A stretch of DNA of 64,000 nt from Pseudenterobacter timonensis. Lineage in GTDB: Bacteria > Pseudomonadota > Gammaproteobacteria > Enterobacterales > Enterobacteriaceae. Below are positions 19,013 through 28,567 of the stretch, piece by piece. Positions within the stretch are counted from its first letter, which is position 1; each line of letters begins with the position of its first letter. A model generated the notes under the pieces. That model was not told where the DNA came from, searched no databases, and worked only from the letters and a program-made list of their open reading frames with translations. The stretch covers positions 248,001 to 312,000 of the forward strand of contig NZ_FCOP01000011.1 of assembly GCF_900021175.1 (NCBI RefSeq), written 5' to 3'. Both the position numbers and the translations under genes were made by a program.

Positions 19013-21394
19013 ATGTTACGCTCCAGCCTCTTCACCGCCGGGCTTTTGCTCGGTGCCAGCGCCTTCGCCGCTCCGGCGGGGGATCTGCCGCTCATGCCCT
19101 GGCCTGCAAAGGTCGAACGTCCTGCCGCTCAGGGCGCCCTGATCCTCAGCAACGACCTCGCCGTCAGCGTAACCGGTGACGATCCCGGCGATATCGCTGG
19201 CCGTCTGCGCGAGCGGCTCGCCCTGCAAACCGGCTGGACGCTGAGGCCGCAGGCCGCCTCTGATAAGGCGATTATCCGGATCAATATTGCCAGAAAGGTG
19301 AAGCCGCAGCCGCTGCCGGATAGCGACGAAAGCTACCGGCTCGTCGTGGATGCCAGCGGCGTGAACATTACCGCTAATACCCGCTTCGGCGCGCTGCGCG
19401 CCATCGAAACCCTGCTCCAGCTGGTGCAGAACGGCGCGAAAAATACCGCGGTGCCGTGGGTAACGATTGACGACGCCCCGCGCTTCCCCTGGCGCGGGCT
19501 GCTGCTCGACTCCGCGCGACACTTCATCCCGCTGGAGGATATCAAACGGCAGATCGACGGCATGGCGGCGGCGAAACTCAACGTTCTCCACTGGCATCTG
19601 ACAGACGATCAGGGGTGGCGTTTTAGCTCGACCCGCTACCCGAAACTGACGCAGCTGGCCAGCGACGGGCTGTACTACACGCCGGAGCAGATGCGGGAGG
19701 TGGTGCGCTACGCCAGCGAGCGCGGGATCCGCGTGGTGCCAGAAATCGATATGCCGGGCCATGCGTCGGCGATTGGTGTCGCCTATCCCGAGCTGATGAG
19801 CGCTCCCGGCCCGTATGAGATGGAGCGCCACTGGGGCGTGCTGAAGCCGGTGCTCGATCCAACCAAAGAGGCGACCTACGCCTTTGCTGAGGCGATGGTC
19901 AGCGAACTGGCGGCCATCTTCCCGGATCCCTATCTGCATATCGGCGGCGATGAAGTTGACGACACGCAGTGGAAAAACAATCCGGCGATCCAGCAGTTTA
20001 TGCGCCAGCACAAGCTCACCGACAGCCACGCCCTGCAGGCCTTTTTTAACCGTCGGCTGGAGCTAATCCTAGAAAAGCACCATCGTCAGATGGTGGGCTG
20101 GGATGAGATCTACCATCCCGATCTGCCGAAAAGCATTCTGATTCAATCCTGGCAGGGGCAGGATGCGCTGGGAGAGGTGGCGAAACAGGGCTATAAAGGG
20201 ATCCTCTCAACCGGGTTTTACCTCGATCAGCCGCAAAGTACCGCCTATCACTACCGCAATGAGATTGTCCCTCAGGGGCTGAACGGCGTGGACAAGCTGA
20301 CCGATAACGACAGCGCCCAGAGCTGGCGCTTCTCCATGCCGCGCCTGAAGGGCAAACCGGTGGAAGGAAGCTTTACGCTGATCAAAGGGGAGTCGGGCTG
20401 GCGCGGCTTTATTGATTTCAGCGGCAAATCTCGCCGGGCGGTGCAGAAGATTGAATGGCGCGACGACAGCCAGGTGACTTTTACCGTTGACACCTGGATG
20501 GGGGAGACCCGCCCCGTTGTCACCGTCGATAACGATAAGCTGGGCGGCTATTTCCTGGTGGGGAACGTGCGTTATCCCATCACCGGCGAGCGTCTGGAGG
20601 CGGTGCCTGCCGGGGTCGCGCCGGTGGTGCCGGATGCGGAGCAGCAGCAGAATCTGCTGGGCGGCGAAGCGGCGCTGTGGGCGGAAAATGTCGCCGCTCC
20701 GGTGCTGGATATCAGGCTCTGGCCGCGCGCTTTTGCCGTTGCGGAGCGACTCTGGTCGGCTAAGGAGGTGACCGATATCGACAATATGTACAGCCGCCTG
20801 CAGGCGATCGATAGCTGGAGCACGGTGTCGGTCGGTCTGCAGCAGCACAGCCAGCAGCAGAGGCAGTTTACCCGTCTGGCAAACAGCGCCGACACGCTGG
20901 CGCTGCAGATCCTCGCCCAGGCGATCGAACCGGCCCAGTACTATACCCGTCAGCACCTTAAGTTTCAGGCCGGTAACTATCATCAGTTCGAGCCGTTAAA
21001 CCGCTATGCGGATGCCCTGAGCGCCGAGAGCATGACCGTGCGGCAGATGGATAAGTGGGTCGACCGTCTGATAAGCGATGCGGAGGATAGCGAAAGCGCC
21101 GACGCGCTGCGCCATCTGTTTAACCGCTGGCAAAGCAACACCAGCGACGCGCTGGCGCTGAGCGAAAACAGCTATCAGCTCCATGCGCTCGGCCCGGTGA
21201 TTCAGGAGGTGGATAAGCTGGCCGTGATTGGGCTGCGGTTGACCGACCTGGTGGCGCGCCAGGGAACGCTGGACGATCAGGAGATTGCCGCTATTCAGGC
21301 CACGCTGGATAACGCGGCGAAGGTGCAGGATGAGGTGGTGATTGCGGCGGTTTATCCGCTGGAAAAACTGCTGCGCGCGACGCGGAATCTGTGA
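19013..21394 (+). CDS. Exported GH20 beta-N-acetylhexosaminidase
   Basis: This 793-residue protein has a signal peptide (cleaved near AFAAP, residue 22), an N-terminal chitobiase-type GH20b domain and the GH20 barrel from about residue 155. The catalytic Asp-Glu pair is in YLHIGGDEVDDTQW, and substrate-pocket segments include LNVLHWHLTDDQGWR, EIDMPGHASA and LGGEAALW. It removes terminal N-acetylglucosamine from chito-oligosaccharides in the periplasm or outside. The neighbouring gbpA-like gene supports a chitin role. It is flanked on both sides by arrays of the same palindromic repeat in opposite orientation. Confidence 0.9.
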   Translation: MLRSSLFTAGLLLGASAFAAPAGDLPLMPWPAKVERPAAQGALILSNDLAVSVTGDDPGDIAGRLRERLALQTGWTLRPQAASDKAIIRINIARKVKPQPLPDSDESYRLVVDASGVNITANTRFGALRAIETLLQLVQNGAKNTAVPWVTIDDAPRFPWRGLLLDSARHFIPLEDIKRQIDGMAAAKLNVLHWHLTDDQGWRFSSTRYPKLTQLASDGLYYTPEQMREVVRYASERGIRVVPEIDMPGHASAIGVAYPELMSAPGPYEMERHWGVLKPVLDPTKEATYAFAEAMVSELAAIFPDPYLHIGGDEVDDTQWKNNPAIQQFMRQHKLTDSHALQAFFNRRLELILEKHHRQMVGWDEIYHPDLPKSILIQSWQGQDALGEVAKQGYKGILSTGFYLDQPQSTAYHYRNEIVPQGLNGVDKLTDNDSAQSWRFSMPRLKGKPVEGSFTLIKGESGWRGFIDFSGKSRRAVQKIEWRDDSQVTFTVDTWMGETRPVVTVDNDKLGGYFLVGNVRYPITGERLEAVPAGVAPVVPDAEQQQNLLGGEAALWAENVAAPVLDIRLWPRAFAVAERLWSAKEVTDIDNMYSRLQAIDSWSTVSVGLQQHSQQQRQFTRLANSADTLALQILAQAIEPAQYYTRQHLKFQAGNYHQFEPLNRYADALSAESMTVRQMDKWVDRLISDAEDSESADALRHLFNRWQSNTSDALALSENSYQLHALGPVIQEVDKLAVIGLRLTDLVARQGTLDDQEIAAIQATLDNAAKVQDEVVIAAVYPLEKLLRATRNL

Positions 21395-21410
21395 CGGAGC
21401 GGGGGGGAAT

Positions 21411-21658
21411 ACCCCTCACCCCGGCCCTCTCCCCGAAGGGGAGAGGGGGAAAACCGCGCCCGGCGGGGCGGGCCAACACCGCGCTCGATCGGTTCCCTCT
21501 CTCCCTCGGGGAGAGGGTCAGGGTGAGGGGCAAGCCAACACCACGCTCGATCGGTTCCCTCTCCCCTTTGGGGAGAGGGTCAGGGTGAGGGGCAAGCCAA
21601 CACCGCGCTCGATCGGTTCCCTCTCTCCCTCTGGGGAGAGGATTAGGGTGAGGGGCGA
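21411..21658. repeat. 62-bp tandem array, inverted relative to the one at 18459
   Basis: One CCCCTCACCCCGGC unit is followed by three units starting GCCAACACC at 21472, 21534 and 21596 (period 62). Each carries CGCTCGATCGGTTCCCT and ends GGGTGAGGGGC. This unit is the reverse complement of the 61-base unit upstream of the hexosaminidase gene. The arrays therefore face each other across that gene. Confidence 0.9.
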
Positions 21659-21667
21659 GGCGCGCAC

Positions 21668-23119
21668 TCAGTTCTTCAACACCCATGCCTCTTTCCAGTA
21701 TGGCCCCACGCCCGGTTCATACTGGGTCGCGTAACGGCTCCACTGTTTACAGTAGCCGCTAAACGGCGCAGGCTTACACTGGTAGGTTTTCCCGTCTTTC
21801 GGCTGAAGCACCACGGTGCCCGCCTTATAGCTGGCAAGCCCCTCCGGGAAGGTAAAGTCATACTGCCCCGTATGATCGCCCGACGGCGCGTTCTCCAGCA
21901 TCATATTCAGCACATCCTGGGCGAAGAGGATCCCCGCTTTGTTGGTGGCGTAATATTTCAGCATATGGTGGCCCGCGGTAACGTTATTCAGCGTCATGGC
22001 CACATCCTGACCGGCGTTATCCATCTCCTGCTTCAGATAGCCTTTTTCTGCCCCCATGTGGTTCATGACGTGGGCTTCGAAATTGACCTCTCCCCGCGTG
22101 TCGATATGAAAGGTGACGGTTGCCTTGCCATGATCGATCGTGCTGTAGCGCAGGTTGGTCAGGGAGATAGACTCATTGACCACCGGCTTCTGCTCCTCAT
22201 AGGAGATCGCCACCGACTTCAGCGGACTGCCCTCCCGCACATAGACGCTGTTGGCGCCATGAACCGGGCTGACTTCGCCGCTTTCATCGCGCATGCCGGC
22301 ACGTACGTCGCTCTGGGTCGCGTTGATCTGCTGCGCCAGATCGTACGCCCAGCGGTTCGCATCCCCCTGTTCCGCGGAGGCGATGGTAAGCGTGGTGCGC
22401 ATGGCGGTCACTTCGCCGTTCGCGTCAAAAAAGCGGGCAATAACCTTGTCACCTTCCTTAAGATTATTACCGGCGATCTGGCCGCTCAGGGTTTTGCTCC
22501 ACTCGGTCACTTTCCCCGCATCGTCATCCGGCGTCACGTCGCCGCCGTTGCCAAAATCAACATCGATCGCCTGGTAGAAGCTGTTGGCCGTATCGGCAAT
22601 TTCCCATACCCCATAAATCACCTGATAACCGGTACGCTGCGGCACGTTACAGTTCATCGCCTTGCGCATGGTGGGCGCCTGACCATAGCCATTCACGGAG
22701 CAAAACGGCGTCAGCTCAAACTGGTCGCGGGTGAGCGGTTTATTCGGATCCCAGTTCTGTTTCGTGATGTAGTAACGCCAGTTGTTGGTTTTATGCGGGG
22801 CGGTGTGATACCAGACAAACTCGTGCGGACCCGGGGTAATAGGGGTTTTGGTCCACGCGTTCAGGCTCTGGCGATCGAGCTGGGAGTAGTTGGCAATACC
22901 CGCGCTGGCGAGCTGGCCGTCCGGGGGCATTGTCCCGGAAGGAAAGCCGGAGCTTTTTTCCACGCTCTGCGGCTCATACTGTACGGGACCGCAGTCGATA
23001 TTTTTTCCCTGCTTGCACATATAAGCGCGGCTGGCCGGGGATTCTATATAACCGTGAGCCAGGGCGGAGGAGGCTACGCTTAATGCCGCCATGGCCAGCG
23101 CAATTTTAGAAAGTTTCAT
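21668..23119 (-). CDS. gbpA: GbpA-type chitin/GlcNAc-binding lytic polysaccharide monooxygenase (AA10)
   Basis: This 483-residue secreted protein has a signal peptide ending SSALA followed directly by HGYIESPASR, so the mature N-terminus is the copper-binding histidine required in AA10 monooxygenases. The second histidine lies in FVWYHTAPHKTNNW. Two middle domains and a C-terminal chitin-binding domain (GKTYQCKPAPFSGYCKQW...) match the four-domain layout of Vibrio cholerae GbpA. It binds and oxidatively cleaves chitin and can act in attachment. The ribosome binding site is weak. It converges with the hexosaminidase gene, with which it probably cooperates. Confidence 0.92.
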   Translation of the reverse strand: MKLSKIALAMAALSVASSALAHGYIESPASRAYMCKQGKNIDCGPVQYEPQSVEKSSGFPSGTMPPDGQLASAGIANYSQLDRQSLNAWTKTPITPGPHEFVWYHTAPHKTNNWRYYITKQNWDPNKPLTRDQFELTPFCSVNGYGQAPTMRKAMNCNVPQRTGYQVIYGVWEIADTANSFYQAIDVDFGNGGDVTPDDDAGKVTEWSKTLSGQIAGNNLKEGDKVIARFFDANGEVTAMRTTLTIASAEQGDANRWAYDLAQQINATQSDVRAGMRDESGEVSPVHGANSVYVREGSPLKSVAISYEEQKPVVNESISLTNLRYSTIDHGKATVTFHIDTRGEVNFEAHVMNHMGAEKGYLKQEMDNAGQDVAMTLNNVTAGHHMLKYYATNKAGILFAQDVLNMMLENAPSGDHTGQYDFTFPEGLASYKAGTVVLQPKDGKTYQCKPAPFSGYCKQWSRYATQYEPGVGPYWKEAWVLKN

Positions 23120-23211
23120 ATTTAATCCGTTAAAAAGGAGTGGAAGAGCAGAGGGATTGTATTAACGGAGCGTTAAAAAAGAAGGCGGGAAAATGGGTAA
23201 AATTACTCAAA

Positions 23212-23241
23212 AAATAAAGGCGACGTCAGCCGCCTTTATTT
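23212..23241 (-). terminator. Terminator of ridA
   Basis: AAATAAAGGCG at 23212-23222 pairs perfectly over 11 bases with CGCCTTTATTT at 23231-23241, with an 8-base loop. The A/T-rich foot can act on both strands. It lies just past the ridA stop codon and upstream of gbpA. Confidence 0.85.
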
Positions 23242-23253
23242 CATCATTTACTT

Positions 23254-23640
23254 TTAGCGACGCACGGCAATCGCTTCGATTTCGATTTTCACATCTTTCG
23301 GCAGACGCGCCACTTCCACGCAGGAGCGCGCCGGGAAGGTGGCGTTATGCTCGGTGAAGAAGGCCTCGTAAGTGGCGTTAACGGTGGCGAAATCGTTGAG
23401 ATCTTTCACAAACACGGTCGTTTTCACAATATCGCCCACCGTCAGCCCGGCGGACTCCACGATCGCTTTGACGTTTTCCAGCGACTGACGCGCCTGGGCG
23501 GCCACGTCATCCGGCACCTCGCCGGTTTTCGGGTTAACCGGGATCTGGCCGGAGGTGATGATCATGCTGCCCAGATCAACGCCCTGAACATAAGGGCCAA
23601 TAGCGGCTGGCGCATTTTCCGTCGCAAGTACTTTAGACAT
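23254..23640 (-). CDS. ridA: Enamine/imine deaminase RidA
   Basis: This 128-residue cytoplasmic protein is a trimeric deaminase that hydrolyses the reactive 2-aminoacrylate released by PLP enzymes such as threonine dehydratase. Family signatures are QIPVNPKTGEVP, VNATYEAFF and the substrate arginine in FPARSCVEVARLP. The start MSKVLATENAPAA at 23640 has AGGAGA upstream; the 26 codons before it in the open frame are not conserved. It lies downstream of pyrI, as in E. coli. Confidence 0.97.
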   Translation of the reverse strand: MSKVLATENAPAAIGPYVQGVDLGSMIITSGQIPVNPKTGEVPDDVAAQARQSLENVKAIVESAGLTVGDIVKTTVFVKDLNDFATVNATYEAFFTEHNATFPARSCVEVARLPKDVKIEIEAIAVRR

Positions 23641-23718
23641 TAGTTTCTCCTGACTTTCAGCACAAAGGGTGATGCTCCCGGCCATTATAGAGAGCCGGGG
23701 TCGCATTGCCAGTCTCAA

Positions 23719-24180
23719 TTAATTTGCCAGCACCACATGATGGGAAAAGGCTTTTTCACAATATTTGCACTTCAGGATGATATCGTCCGCGCGCTTTTTC
23801 ACCGCAAAACTGGAGGAGACCGGCTCCGCATGGCTAATGCAGTTGCTGTTCGGGCAGACCAGCACCTTCTCGATGCGCTCCGGCAGGCTCGGCCGGGATT
23901 TCCCCACCACCTCGTAGTCGTCGATGCGGTTAACGGTCGCCTGCGGCGCATAGAGCGCCAGCTGGTTCACCTGCTCCTCGGTCAGGAAGGTATTTTCGAT
24001 TTTAATCAGATCCTTGCGGCCCATCTCGCCGGACGGCAGGTTCAGGCCGATAGTGATGCGCTGGTCGGTTTCGGTCAGCCGAAAGAGCGACAGCAGCGTA
24101 AAGCCCACCTGCGCGGGAATATGGTCAATCACGGTGCCACGTTTGATGGCTTCAACCTGGAGTTTGTTATCGTGCGTCAT
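23719..24180 (-). CDS. pyrI: Aspartate carbamoyltransferase regulatory chain PyrI
   Basis: This 153-residue regulatory subunit binds CTP/ATP and controls PyrB in the ATCase holoenzyme. The N-terminal allosteric domain contains [16 protein letters not shown]. The zinc site has four cysteines, CPNSNC (109-114) and CKYC (138-141). It starts 13 bases after pyrB, in the classic pyrBI operon. Confidence 0.98.
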   Translation of the reverse strand: MTHDNKLQVEAIKRGTVIDHIPAQVGFTLLSLFRLTETDQRITIGLNLPSGEMGRKDLIKIENTFLTEEQVNQLALYAPQATVNRIDDYEVVGKSRPSLPERIEKVLVCPNSNCISHAEPVSSSFAVKKRADDIILKCKYCEKAFSHHVVLAN

Positions 24181-24193
24181 GGCGGTCTCCCCC

Positions 24194-25126
24194 TTACAGA
24201 GCTAATTCTTTATTCAGGACCAGCGCCAGCAGCGCCTGGCGAGCGAAGATGCCGTTGCCCGCCTGCTGGAAGTACCAGGCGTGCGGCGTTTTATCCACGT
24301 CGGTGGTGATTTCATCGACGCGCGGCAGCGGGTGCAGCACTTTCATGTTGCTGCGCGCGCCCTCAAGGTCGCTGGCGCGCAGGATGAATTGCGCCTTCAC
24401 GTTGGCATATTCCGACGGATCGAGGCGCTCTTTCTGCACACGGGTCATATAGAGAATATCCACGGTGCCGATCACCTCTTCGATGCTCTCGTGCAGGCTC
24501 CACGCGATCCCTTTTTCATCGAGCATATCGAGAATGTACTGCGGCATGGCGAGCGCCGCCGGGGCGATAAAGCAGAAGCGGTTGCCGTTGAACTTTGCCA
24601 GCGCCTGGGCCAGCGAGTGGACGGTGCGGCCATACTTCAGGTCTCCGACCATCGCGATGTTAAGGTTTTCCAGCCGACCCTGGGTCTCCTGAATGGTGAA
24701 GAGATCCAGCAGCGTTTGCGTGGGGTGCTGGTTAGAGCCATCTCCGGCGTTCAGCACCGGCACGTTGCCGGAAAACTCGGTCGCCAGGCGCGCCGCCCCT
24801 TCCTGCGGATGGCGCATGACGATGGCATCCACGTAGGTGCTGATGACTGAAATGGTATCCGCCAGCGTCTCGCCTTTCTTGCCAAGCGAGGTGTTGGCAC
24901 TGTCGGAAAAGCCCACTACGCTTGCGCCCAGGCGGTGCATGGCGGTCTCAAACGAGAGACGGGTACGGGTCGAGGCTTCAAAGAAGCAGGTGGCGATCAC
25001 TTTGTGCTTGAGCAGTTCCGGCTGCGGGTTGGCTTTTAATTTTGCCGCCGTCTCCAGAACCAGCTCCAGTTCTTCGCGGCTGAGGTCGTTTATGGAAATG
25101 ATATGTTTTTGATAAAGCGGATTCAT
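24194..25126 (-). CDS. pyrB: Aspartate carbamoyltransferase catalytic chain PyrB
   Basis: This 310-residue enzyme forms carbamoyl aspartate from carbamoyl phosphate and aspartate in pyrimidine synthesis. The carbamoyl-phosphate motif is [12 protein letters not shown] (about residues 50-61), with [14 protein letters not shown] and [10 protein letters not shown] further on. The start [14 protein letters not shown] at 25126 matches E. coli; 22 further upstream in-frame codons belong to the leader. It is controlled by the pyrL attenuator just upstream. Confidence 0.98.
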   Translation of the reverse strand: MNPLYQKHIISINDLSREELELVLETAAKLKANPQPELLKHKVIATCFFEASTRTRLSFETAMHRLGASVVGFSDSANTSLGKKGETLADTISVISTYVDAIVMRHPQEGAARLATEFSGNVPVLNAGDGSNQHPTQTLLDLFTIQETQGRLENLNIAMVGDLKYGRTVHSLAQALAKFNGNRFCFIAPAALAMPQYILDMLDEKGIAWSLHESIEEVIGTVDILYMTRVQKERLDPSEYANVKAQFILRASDLEGARSNMKVLHPLPRVDEITTDVDKTPHAWYFQQAGNGIFARQALLALVLNKELAL

Positions 25127-25128
25127 GT

Positions 25129-25263
25129 TTATCTCCTGACGCCGGGCAAAAAAAAGCCCCTCAATTGAGGGGCTTTGGGAATAGAGAGGCAACGGGAGGA
25201 AAACGGCAGGCCAGCGTCTGTTTTCAGACGCGGTGAGCGCGTATGTCGTACTCGATTGACCAT
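25129..25263 (-). CDS. pyrL: pyrBI operon leader peptide PyrL
   Basis: This 44-codon leader ORF begins [20 protein letters not shown] and ends GFFLPGVRR, with GGAGGAAG before the ATG. It aligns with the E. coli PyrL C-terminus. Its codons run over a U-rich transcript stretch and the attenuator hairpin. When UTP is low, polymerase pauses, the ribosome catches up and the terminator cannot form, so pyrBI is expressed. Confidence 0.92.
   Translation of the reverse strand: MVNRVRHTRSPRLKTDAGLPFSSRCLSIPKAPQLRGFFLPGVRR
25148..25175 (-). terminator. pyrBI attenuator (intrinsic terminator)
   Basis: On the minus strand AAAGCCCCTC-AATT-GAGGGGCTTT forms a perfect hairpin followed by eight T residues, inside the end of pyrL and upstream of pyrB. 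This is the UTP-sensitive attenuator known from E. coli pyrBI. Confidence 0.95.
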
Positions 25264-25288
25264 GCTTCCTCCCGGCAAATTGTCGGGC

Positions 25289-25316
25289 ATTATACGCAGC
25301 CCGACCACGGGATCAA
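25289..25316 (-). promoter_or_regulatory. pyrBI promoter
   Basis: On the minus strand -35 TTGATC (25316-25311) and -10 TATAAT (25294-25289) are separated by 16 bases. The initial transcribed region resembles that of the E. coli pyrBI promoter, where UTP-dependent reiterative transcription occurs. Confidence 0.85.
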
Positions 25317-25363
25317 GCATTTTGATGCACGCTTTACTCAAAGCAAACGGTTCTTTTTGAATA

Positions 25364-25843
25364 TTAATGCGTTCTGAGTAAATAATTAATTTGCTTATGC
25401 ACCAGCGCGGTGCGTTTTACCACCCGCGGCGCGACCCAGACAACGCTGCTGCCAGCTACCACGCCCAGGATTTCCGGCATCTGGTGGTAATCCAGGATCC
25501 GCGCCACGGCGCGACCATATCCGGCCACGGTATGAATAAGGATAAATTCGCTGTTGTGCTCAACGCTCACCACCATTTCCGAGATAGAGCGGGCGGCATC
25601 CGGCGCGGGGCGTAGCTGCGGATTGAGCGTATAGAACTTCTGTCCCTTTGCGTTGCGAATTTTAATCACGCCAAGCAGCCTGAGCAGGCGGGAGACGCTG
25701 GACTGGCTGATACTGTCGAAGCCGTGATCCTGTAAATCGCGGCGAATCTCTTCCTGAGAGAGGTAGGTTCTTTCGCTGATCAGACGCTGGCAGACCGCCA
25801 TCTGTAGCTGTTCTTTGGGAGAGTAGTCACTATATTCCATCAT
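25364..25843 (-). CDS. ArgR-family regulator of the arginine-deiminase cluster
   Basis: This 159-residue protein has the ArgR layout: an N-terminal winged helix (SQEEIRRDLQDHGFDSISQSSVSRLL, residues 29-54) and a C-terminal arginine-binding oligomerisation domain (EFILIHTVAGYGRAVARILD, GVVAGSSVVWVAP). It diverges clearly from the housekeeping ArgR, for example in its IKIRNAKGQKFYTL segment. It sits at the 3' end of the arc genes, as in the Salmonella STM4463-STM4467 locus. It is probably the local arginine-responsive regulator. The gap upstream to the transporter gene is about 100 bases. Confidence 0.85.
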   Translation of the reverse strand: MMEYSDYSPKEQLQMAVCQRLISERTYLSQEEIRRDLQDHGFDSISQSSVSRLLRLLGVIKIRNAKGQKFYTLNPQLRPAPDAARSISEMVVSVEHNSEFILIHTVAGYGRAVARILDYHQMPEILGVVAGSSVVWVAPRVVKRTALVHKQINYLLRTH

Positions 25844-25946
25844 AGTTAAACCTGTGCAGTTGGTGAAGTAAAATGCCCGGAGGCGCCATGCGACCCGGGC
25901 AACAAGAGAAAACCAAAGACCGGAAGCGCGGGCGCCACCCGGTAAT

Positions 25947-27350
25947 TCAAATCAGAGCCCCCAGGCTCAGCGTCACCATAATCACCACGGTCAGGATCGC
26001 CAGCAGCGGCGCCACCCACTTCAGATAGCGTGCATAAGGCACGCGGGCGATAGCGAGCCCCCCCATAACCACCGCGGAGGTCGGCGTCACCAGGTTGACG
26101 ATACCGGAAGCGGACTGGTATGCCGTTACCACCAGATCGCGATGAACGTTAGCGAAATCGGCAAGGGGCGCCATGATCGGCATCGTCAGCACGGCCAGAC
26201 CGGATGATGACGGAACGAGAAAAGACAATACCACTTCCAGCCAGTACATAACGTTGATGAATACGACAGTTGAGAGCCCTGTGACCATATTTTCTGCGCT
26301 ATGCAGGATGGTATGCGTGATCATCCCCTTGTCCATCACCACCACAATACCGCGGGCAATACCGATAATCAGCGCCACGCCCAGCAGATCCCGCGCGCCG
26401 TTGATAAAGGTCGATGTCAGCTCCTCTTCGCTCATTCGCGCAATCAGCCCGACGATAATGGCGCCCGCGAGGAAGACGGCGGAGATTTCGCCCATCCACC
26501 AGCCGAGCACCGCCACGCCGTAAATCATCACCGCGAAGGCGAGGGCGAAGATCACCAGAATTACTTTACGTACCGGGGTAAATTCCAGGCCCTCTTCGCT
26601 TTTATTGCCGAGGAAGTGGGCCAGGTTCTCCTGCTGTTTATCGGCCACAATCGACAGCGACGGGTCACGACGAACCTTGCGGGCATAACGCATCACCCAT
26701 GCCACGCAGATGATCCAGCCGATCACCAGCAGCGCTACGCGCAGCATAATGCCGTTGGTGAAGGGGATCCCGGCGGCGTTGGCGGCGATAACCGTGGCGA
26801 AGGGGTTAATGGTTGAACCGAGCGTGCCGATCCCGGCGCCCAGCAGCACGGTGGAGGCGGCGACAACCGGATCGAAGCGGGCGGCCAGCATCACCGGGAC
26901 CAGCAGGGTGTAGAACGGCAGGGACTCTTCAGCCATACCGTAGATGGTGCCGCCTGCGGCGAACAGCGCCATCAGGATCGGGATCATCCACTCTTCACGA
27001 CCGCGCAGCCTGGCCATCACGCGTTCGATCCCGGCATCAATCGCGCCGGTTTTAGTGACGATCCCCAGGAAGCCGCCGATGATCAGCACAAACAGCGAGA
27101 CGTCAATCGCGCCCGCCTGGCCGGTATCGGGATCGTAGAGTCCGGCGATCGGCGCCATCAGCACCGATACCAGCCCTTGCGGGTGGGAGGCGACGTGGGC
27201 GTAGGTCCCGGCGACAGGCACCTCCTTGCCGAGGGTGGCGTTCATCGCCATCTGGTATTGTCCGGCGGGAACCAGCCAGGTCAGTATCGCCACAACGATA
27301 ATAAGAAAAAAGAGAATGGTGTAAGCGGAAGGAAATTTGAACTTGCCCAT
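25947..27350 (-). CDS. YfcC/ArcD-type basic amino-acid transporter
   Basis: This 467-residue protein has about twelve membrane helices and belongs to the YfcC family. Conserved segments are YTILFFLIIVVAILTWLVPAGQY near the N-terminus, GAGIGTLGSTINPFAT, LSFLVPSSSGLAVL and SGIVNLVTPTSAVVMGGL. The start at 27350 has AAGGAGA upstream. In the deiminase cluster it is expected to exchange arginine for ornithine, but it is not of the APC-type ArcD family and the substrate is inferred from position only. Confidence 0.82.
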   Translation of the reverse strand: MGKFKFPSAYTILFFLIIVVAILTWLVPAGQYQMAMNATLGKEVPVAGTYAHVASHPQGLVSVLMAPIAGLYDPDTGQAGAIDVSLFVLIIGGFLGIVTKTGAIDAGIERVMARLRGREEWMIPILMALFAAGGTIYGMAEESLPFYTLLVPVMLAARFDPVVAASTVLLGAGIGTLGSTINPFATVIAANAAGIPFTNGIMLRVALLVIGWIICVAWVMRYARKVRRDPSLSIVADKQQENLAHFLGNKSEEGLEFTPVRKVILVIFALAFAVMIYGVAVLGWWMGEISAVFLAGAIIVGLIARMSEEELTSTFINGARDLLGVALIIGIARGIVVVMDKGMITHTILHSAENMVTGLSTVVFINVMYWLEVVLSFLVPSSSGLAVLTMPIMAPLADFANVHRDLVVTAYQSASGIVNLVTPTSAVVMGGLAIARVPYARYLKWVAPLLAILTVVIMVTLSLGALI

Positions 27351-27396
27351 GATGTTCTCCTTACCCCGGCGCGCCTGGCGGCGCGCCGGGCGGTGT

Positions 27397-28401
27397 TTAC
27401 TCGCCGAGTGTCGCCACCATGACCGCTTTAATGGTGTGCATGCGGTTTTCCGCTTCGTCAAAGACGATGGAGTTCGGGGATTCGAAGACCTCTTCGGTCA
27501 CTTCCAGCCCCTTCAGGCCATAGGCCATTTCGATTTCGCGGCCCACTTTCGTATGCTCGTTATGGAACGCCGGCAGGCAGTGCATAAATTTCACGTTCGG
27601 GTTGCCGGTCGCCTGGACCACGCGGGCGTTGACCTGATACGGAGTCATCAGGCTGACGCGCTCTGCCCAGGCTTCTTTTGGCTCGCCCATGGAGACCCAG
27701 ACGTCGGTGTAGAGGAAGTCAACGCCCTGTACCCCTTCTTCCACCTCTTCGGTGAGCATGATGCGTGCGCCGGTCTCTTTAGCGATGACGCGGCACTGTT
27801 CCACCAGCCCCGCCTCTGGCCAGAAGGATTTTGGCGCCACCAGACGAATATCCATCCCCATCTTCGCGGCACCCACCATCAGGGAGTTACCCATGTTGTT
27901 GCGCGCATCGCCCAGGTAGGCAAAGCTGAGTTGCTGCAGGGTTTTGCCCGGCGAATGTTCCAGCATGGTCATCAGGTCGGCGAGGATCTGGGTCGGGTGG
28001 AACTCGTTGGTGAGACCGTTCCAGACCGGCACGCCAGCGTATTCGCCCAGCTCTTCCACGATATCCTGGCCGTAACCGCGATATTCGATTCCGTCATACA
28101 TCCTTCCCAGCACCCGGGCGGTATCTTTCATTGACTCTTTATGGCCGATCTGGGAACCACTTGGGCCGAGGTAAGTGACCTGCGCCCCCTGGTCAAAGGC
28201 TGCCACTTCAAAGGCGCAGCGGGTACGGGTAGAGGTTTTTTCAAAAATCAGGGCAATGTTTTTACCGACCAGATGCTTTTCTTCACGTCCGGCCTTTTTG
28301 GCCGCCTTCAGCTCGATGGAGAGATCGATCAGCTGCTGGATTTCCGCCGGGGTGTAGTCCAGCAGTTTGAGGAAGTTGCGGTTTTTAAAATTGGTGGTCA
28401 T
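27397..28401 (-). CDS. arcB: Catabolic ornithine carbamoyltransferase ArcB
   Basis: This 334-residue protein has the carbamoyl-phosphate motif [13 protein letters not shown] (about residue 55), the OTC signature [13 protein letters not shown] and the C-terminal ornithine loop [13 protein letters not shown]. Being in the arc operon it should run phosphorolytically, making ornithine and carbamoyl phosphate from citrulline. It is a close paralogue of argI at 38190 in this window. The substitution K-T for K-D in the EK(T/D)STRTR motif and the operon context separate the catabolic from the anabolic copy. Confidence 0.93.
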   Translation of the reverse strand: MTTNFKNRNFLKLLDYTPAEIQQLIDLSIELKAAKKAGREEKHLVGKNIALIFEKTSTRTRCAFEVAAFDQGAQVTYLGPSGSQIGHKESMKDTARVLGRMYDGIEYRGYGQDIVEELGEYAGVPVWNGLTNEFHPTQILADLMTMLEHSPGKTLQQLSFAYLGDARNNMGNSLMVGAAKMGMDIRLVAPKSFWPEAGLVEQCRVIAKETGARIMLTEEVEEGVQGVDFLYTDVWVSMGEPKEAWAERVSLMTPYQVNARVVQATGNPNVKFMHCLPAFHNEHTKVGREIEMAYGLKGLEVTEEVFESPNSIVFDEAENRMHTIKAVMVATLGE

Positions 28402-28436
28402 GGGTAAATCCTTTTTTAAATGAATAATGTTGTGTT

Positions 28437-28556
28437 CCCCTCACCCTGGTCCTCTCCCCAGAGGGGAGAGGGGGCAGCCGGTGCGGTTCCCCCTGGCTTA
28501 TCGCGAGGGGCTTTTTCACCCTCTCCCCTCCGGGGAGAGGGCAGGGGTGAGGGGTA
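28437..28556. repeat. Inverted pair of palindromic repeats between arcC and arcB
   Basis: A CCCCTCACCCTGG unit with its CTCTCCCC/GGGGAGAG hairpin (about 28437-28475) faces an inverted unit ending GGGGTGAGGGG (about 28520-28556). It is the same family as in the other gaps. Lying inside the arc operon, it could influence mRNA stability between arcC and arcB. Confidence 0.88.
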
Positions 28557-28567
28557 AGTCTTTGCAA

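Noticed and set aside
21872..23083. 403-codon open frame opposite gbpA
   Set aside because: Shadow of a well-supported gene with signal peptide and AA10 motifs.
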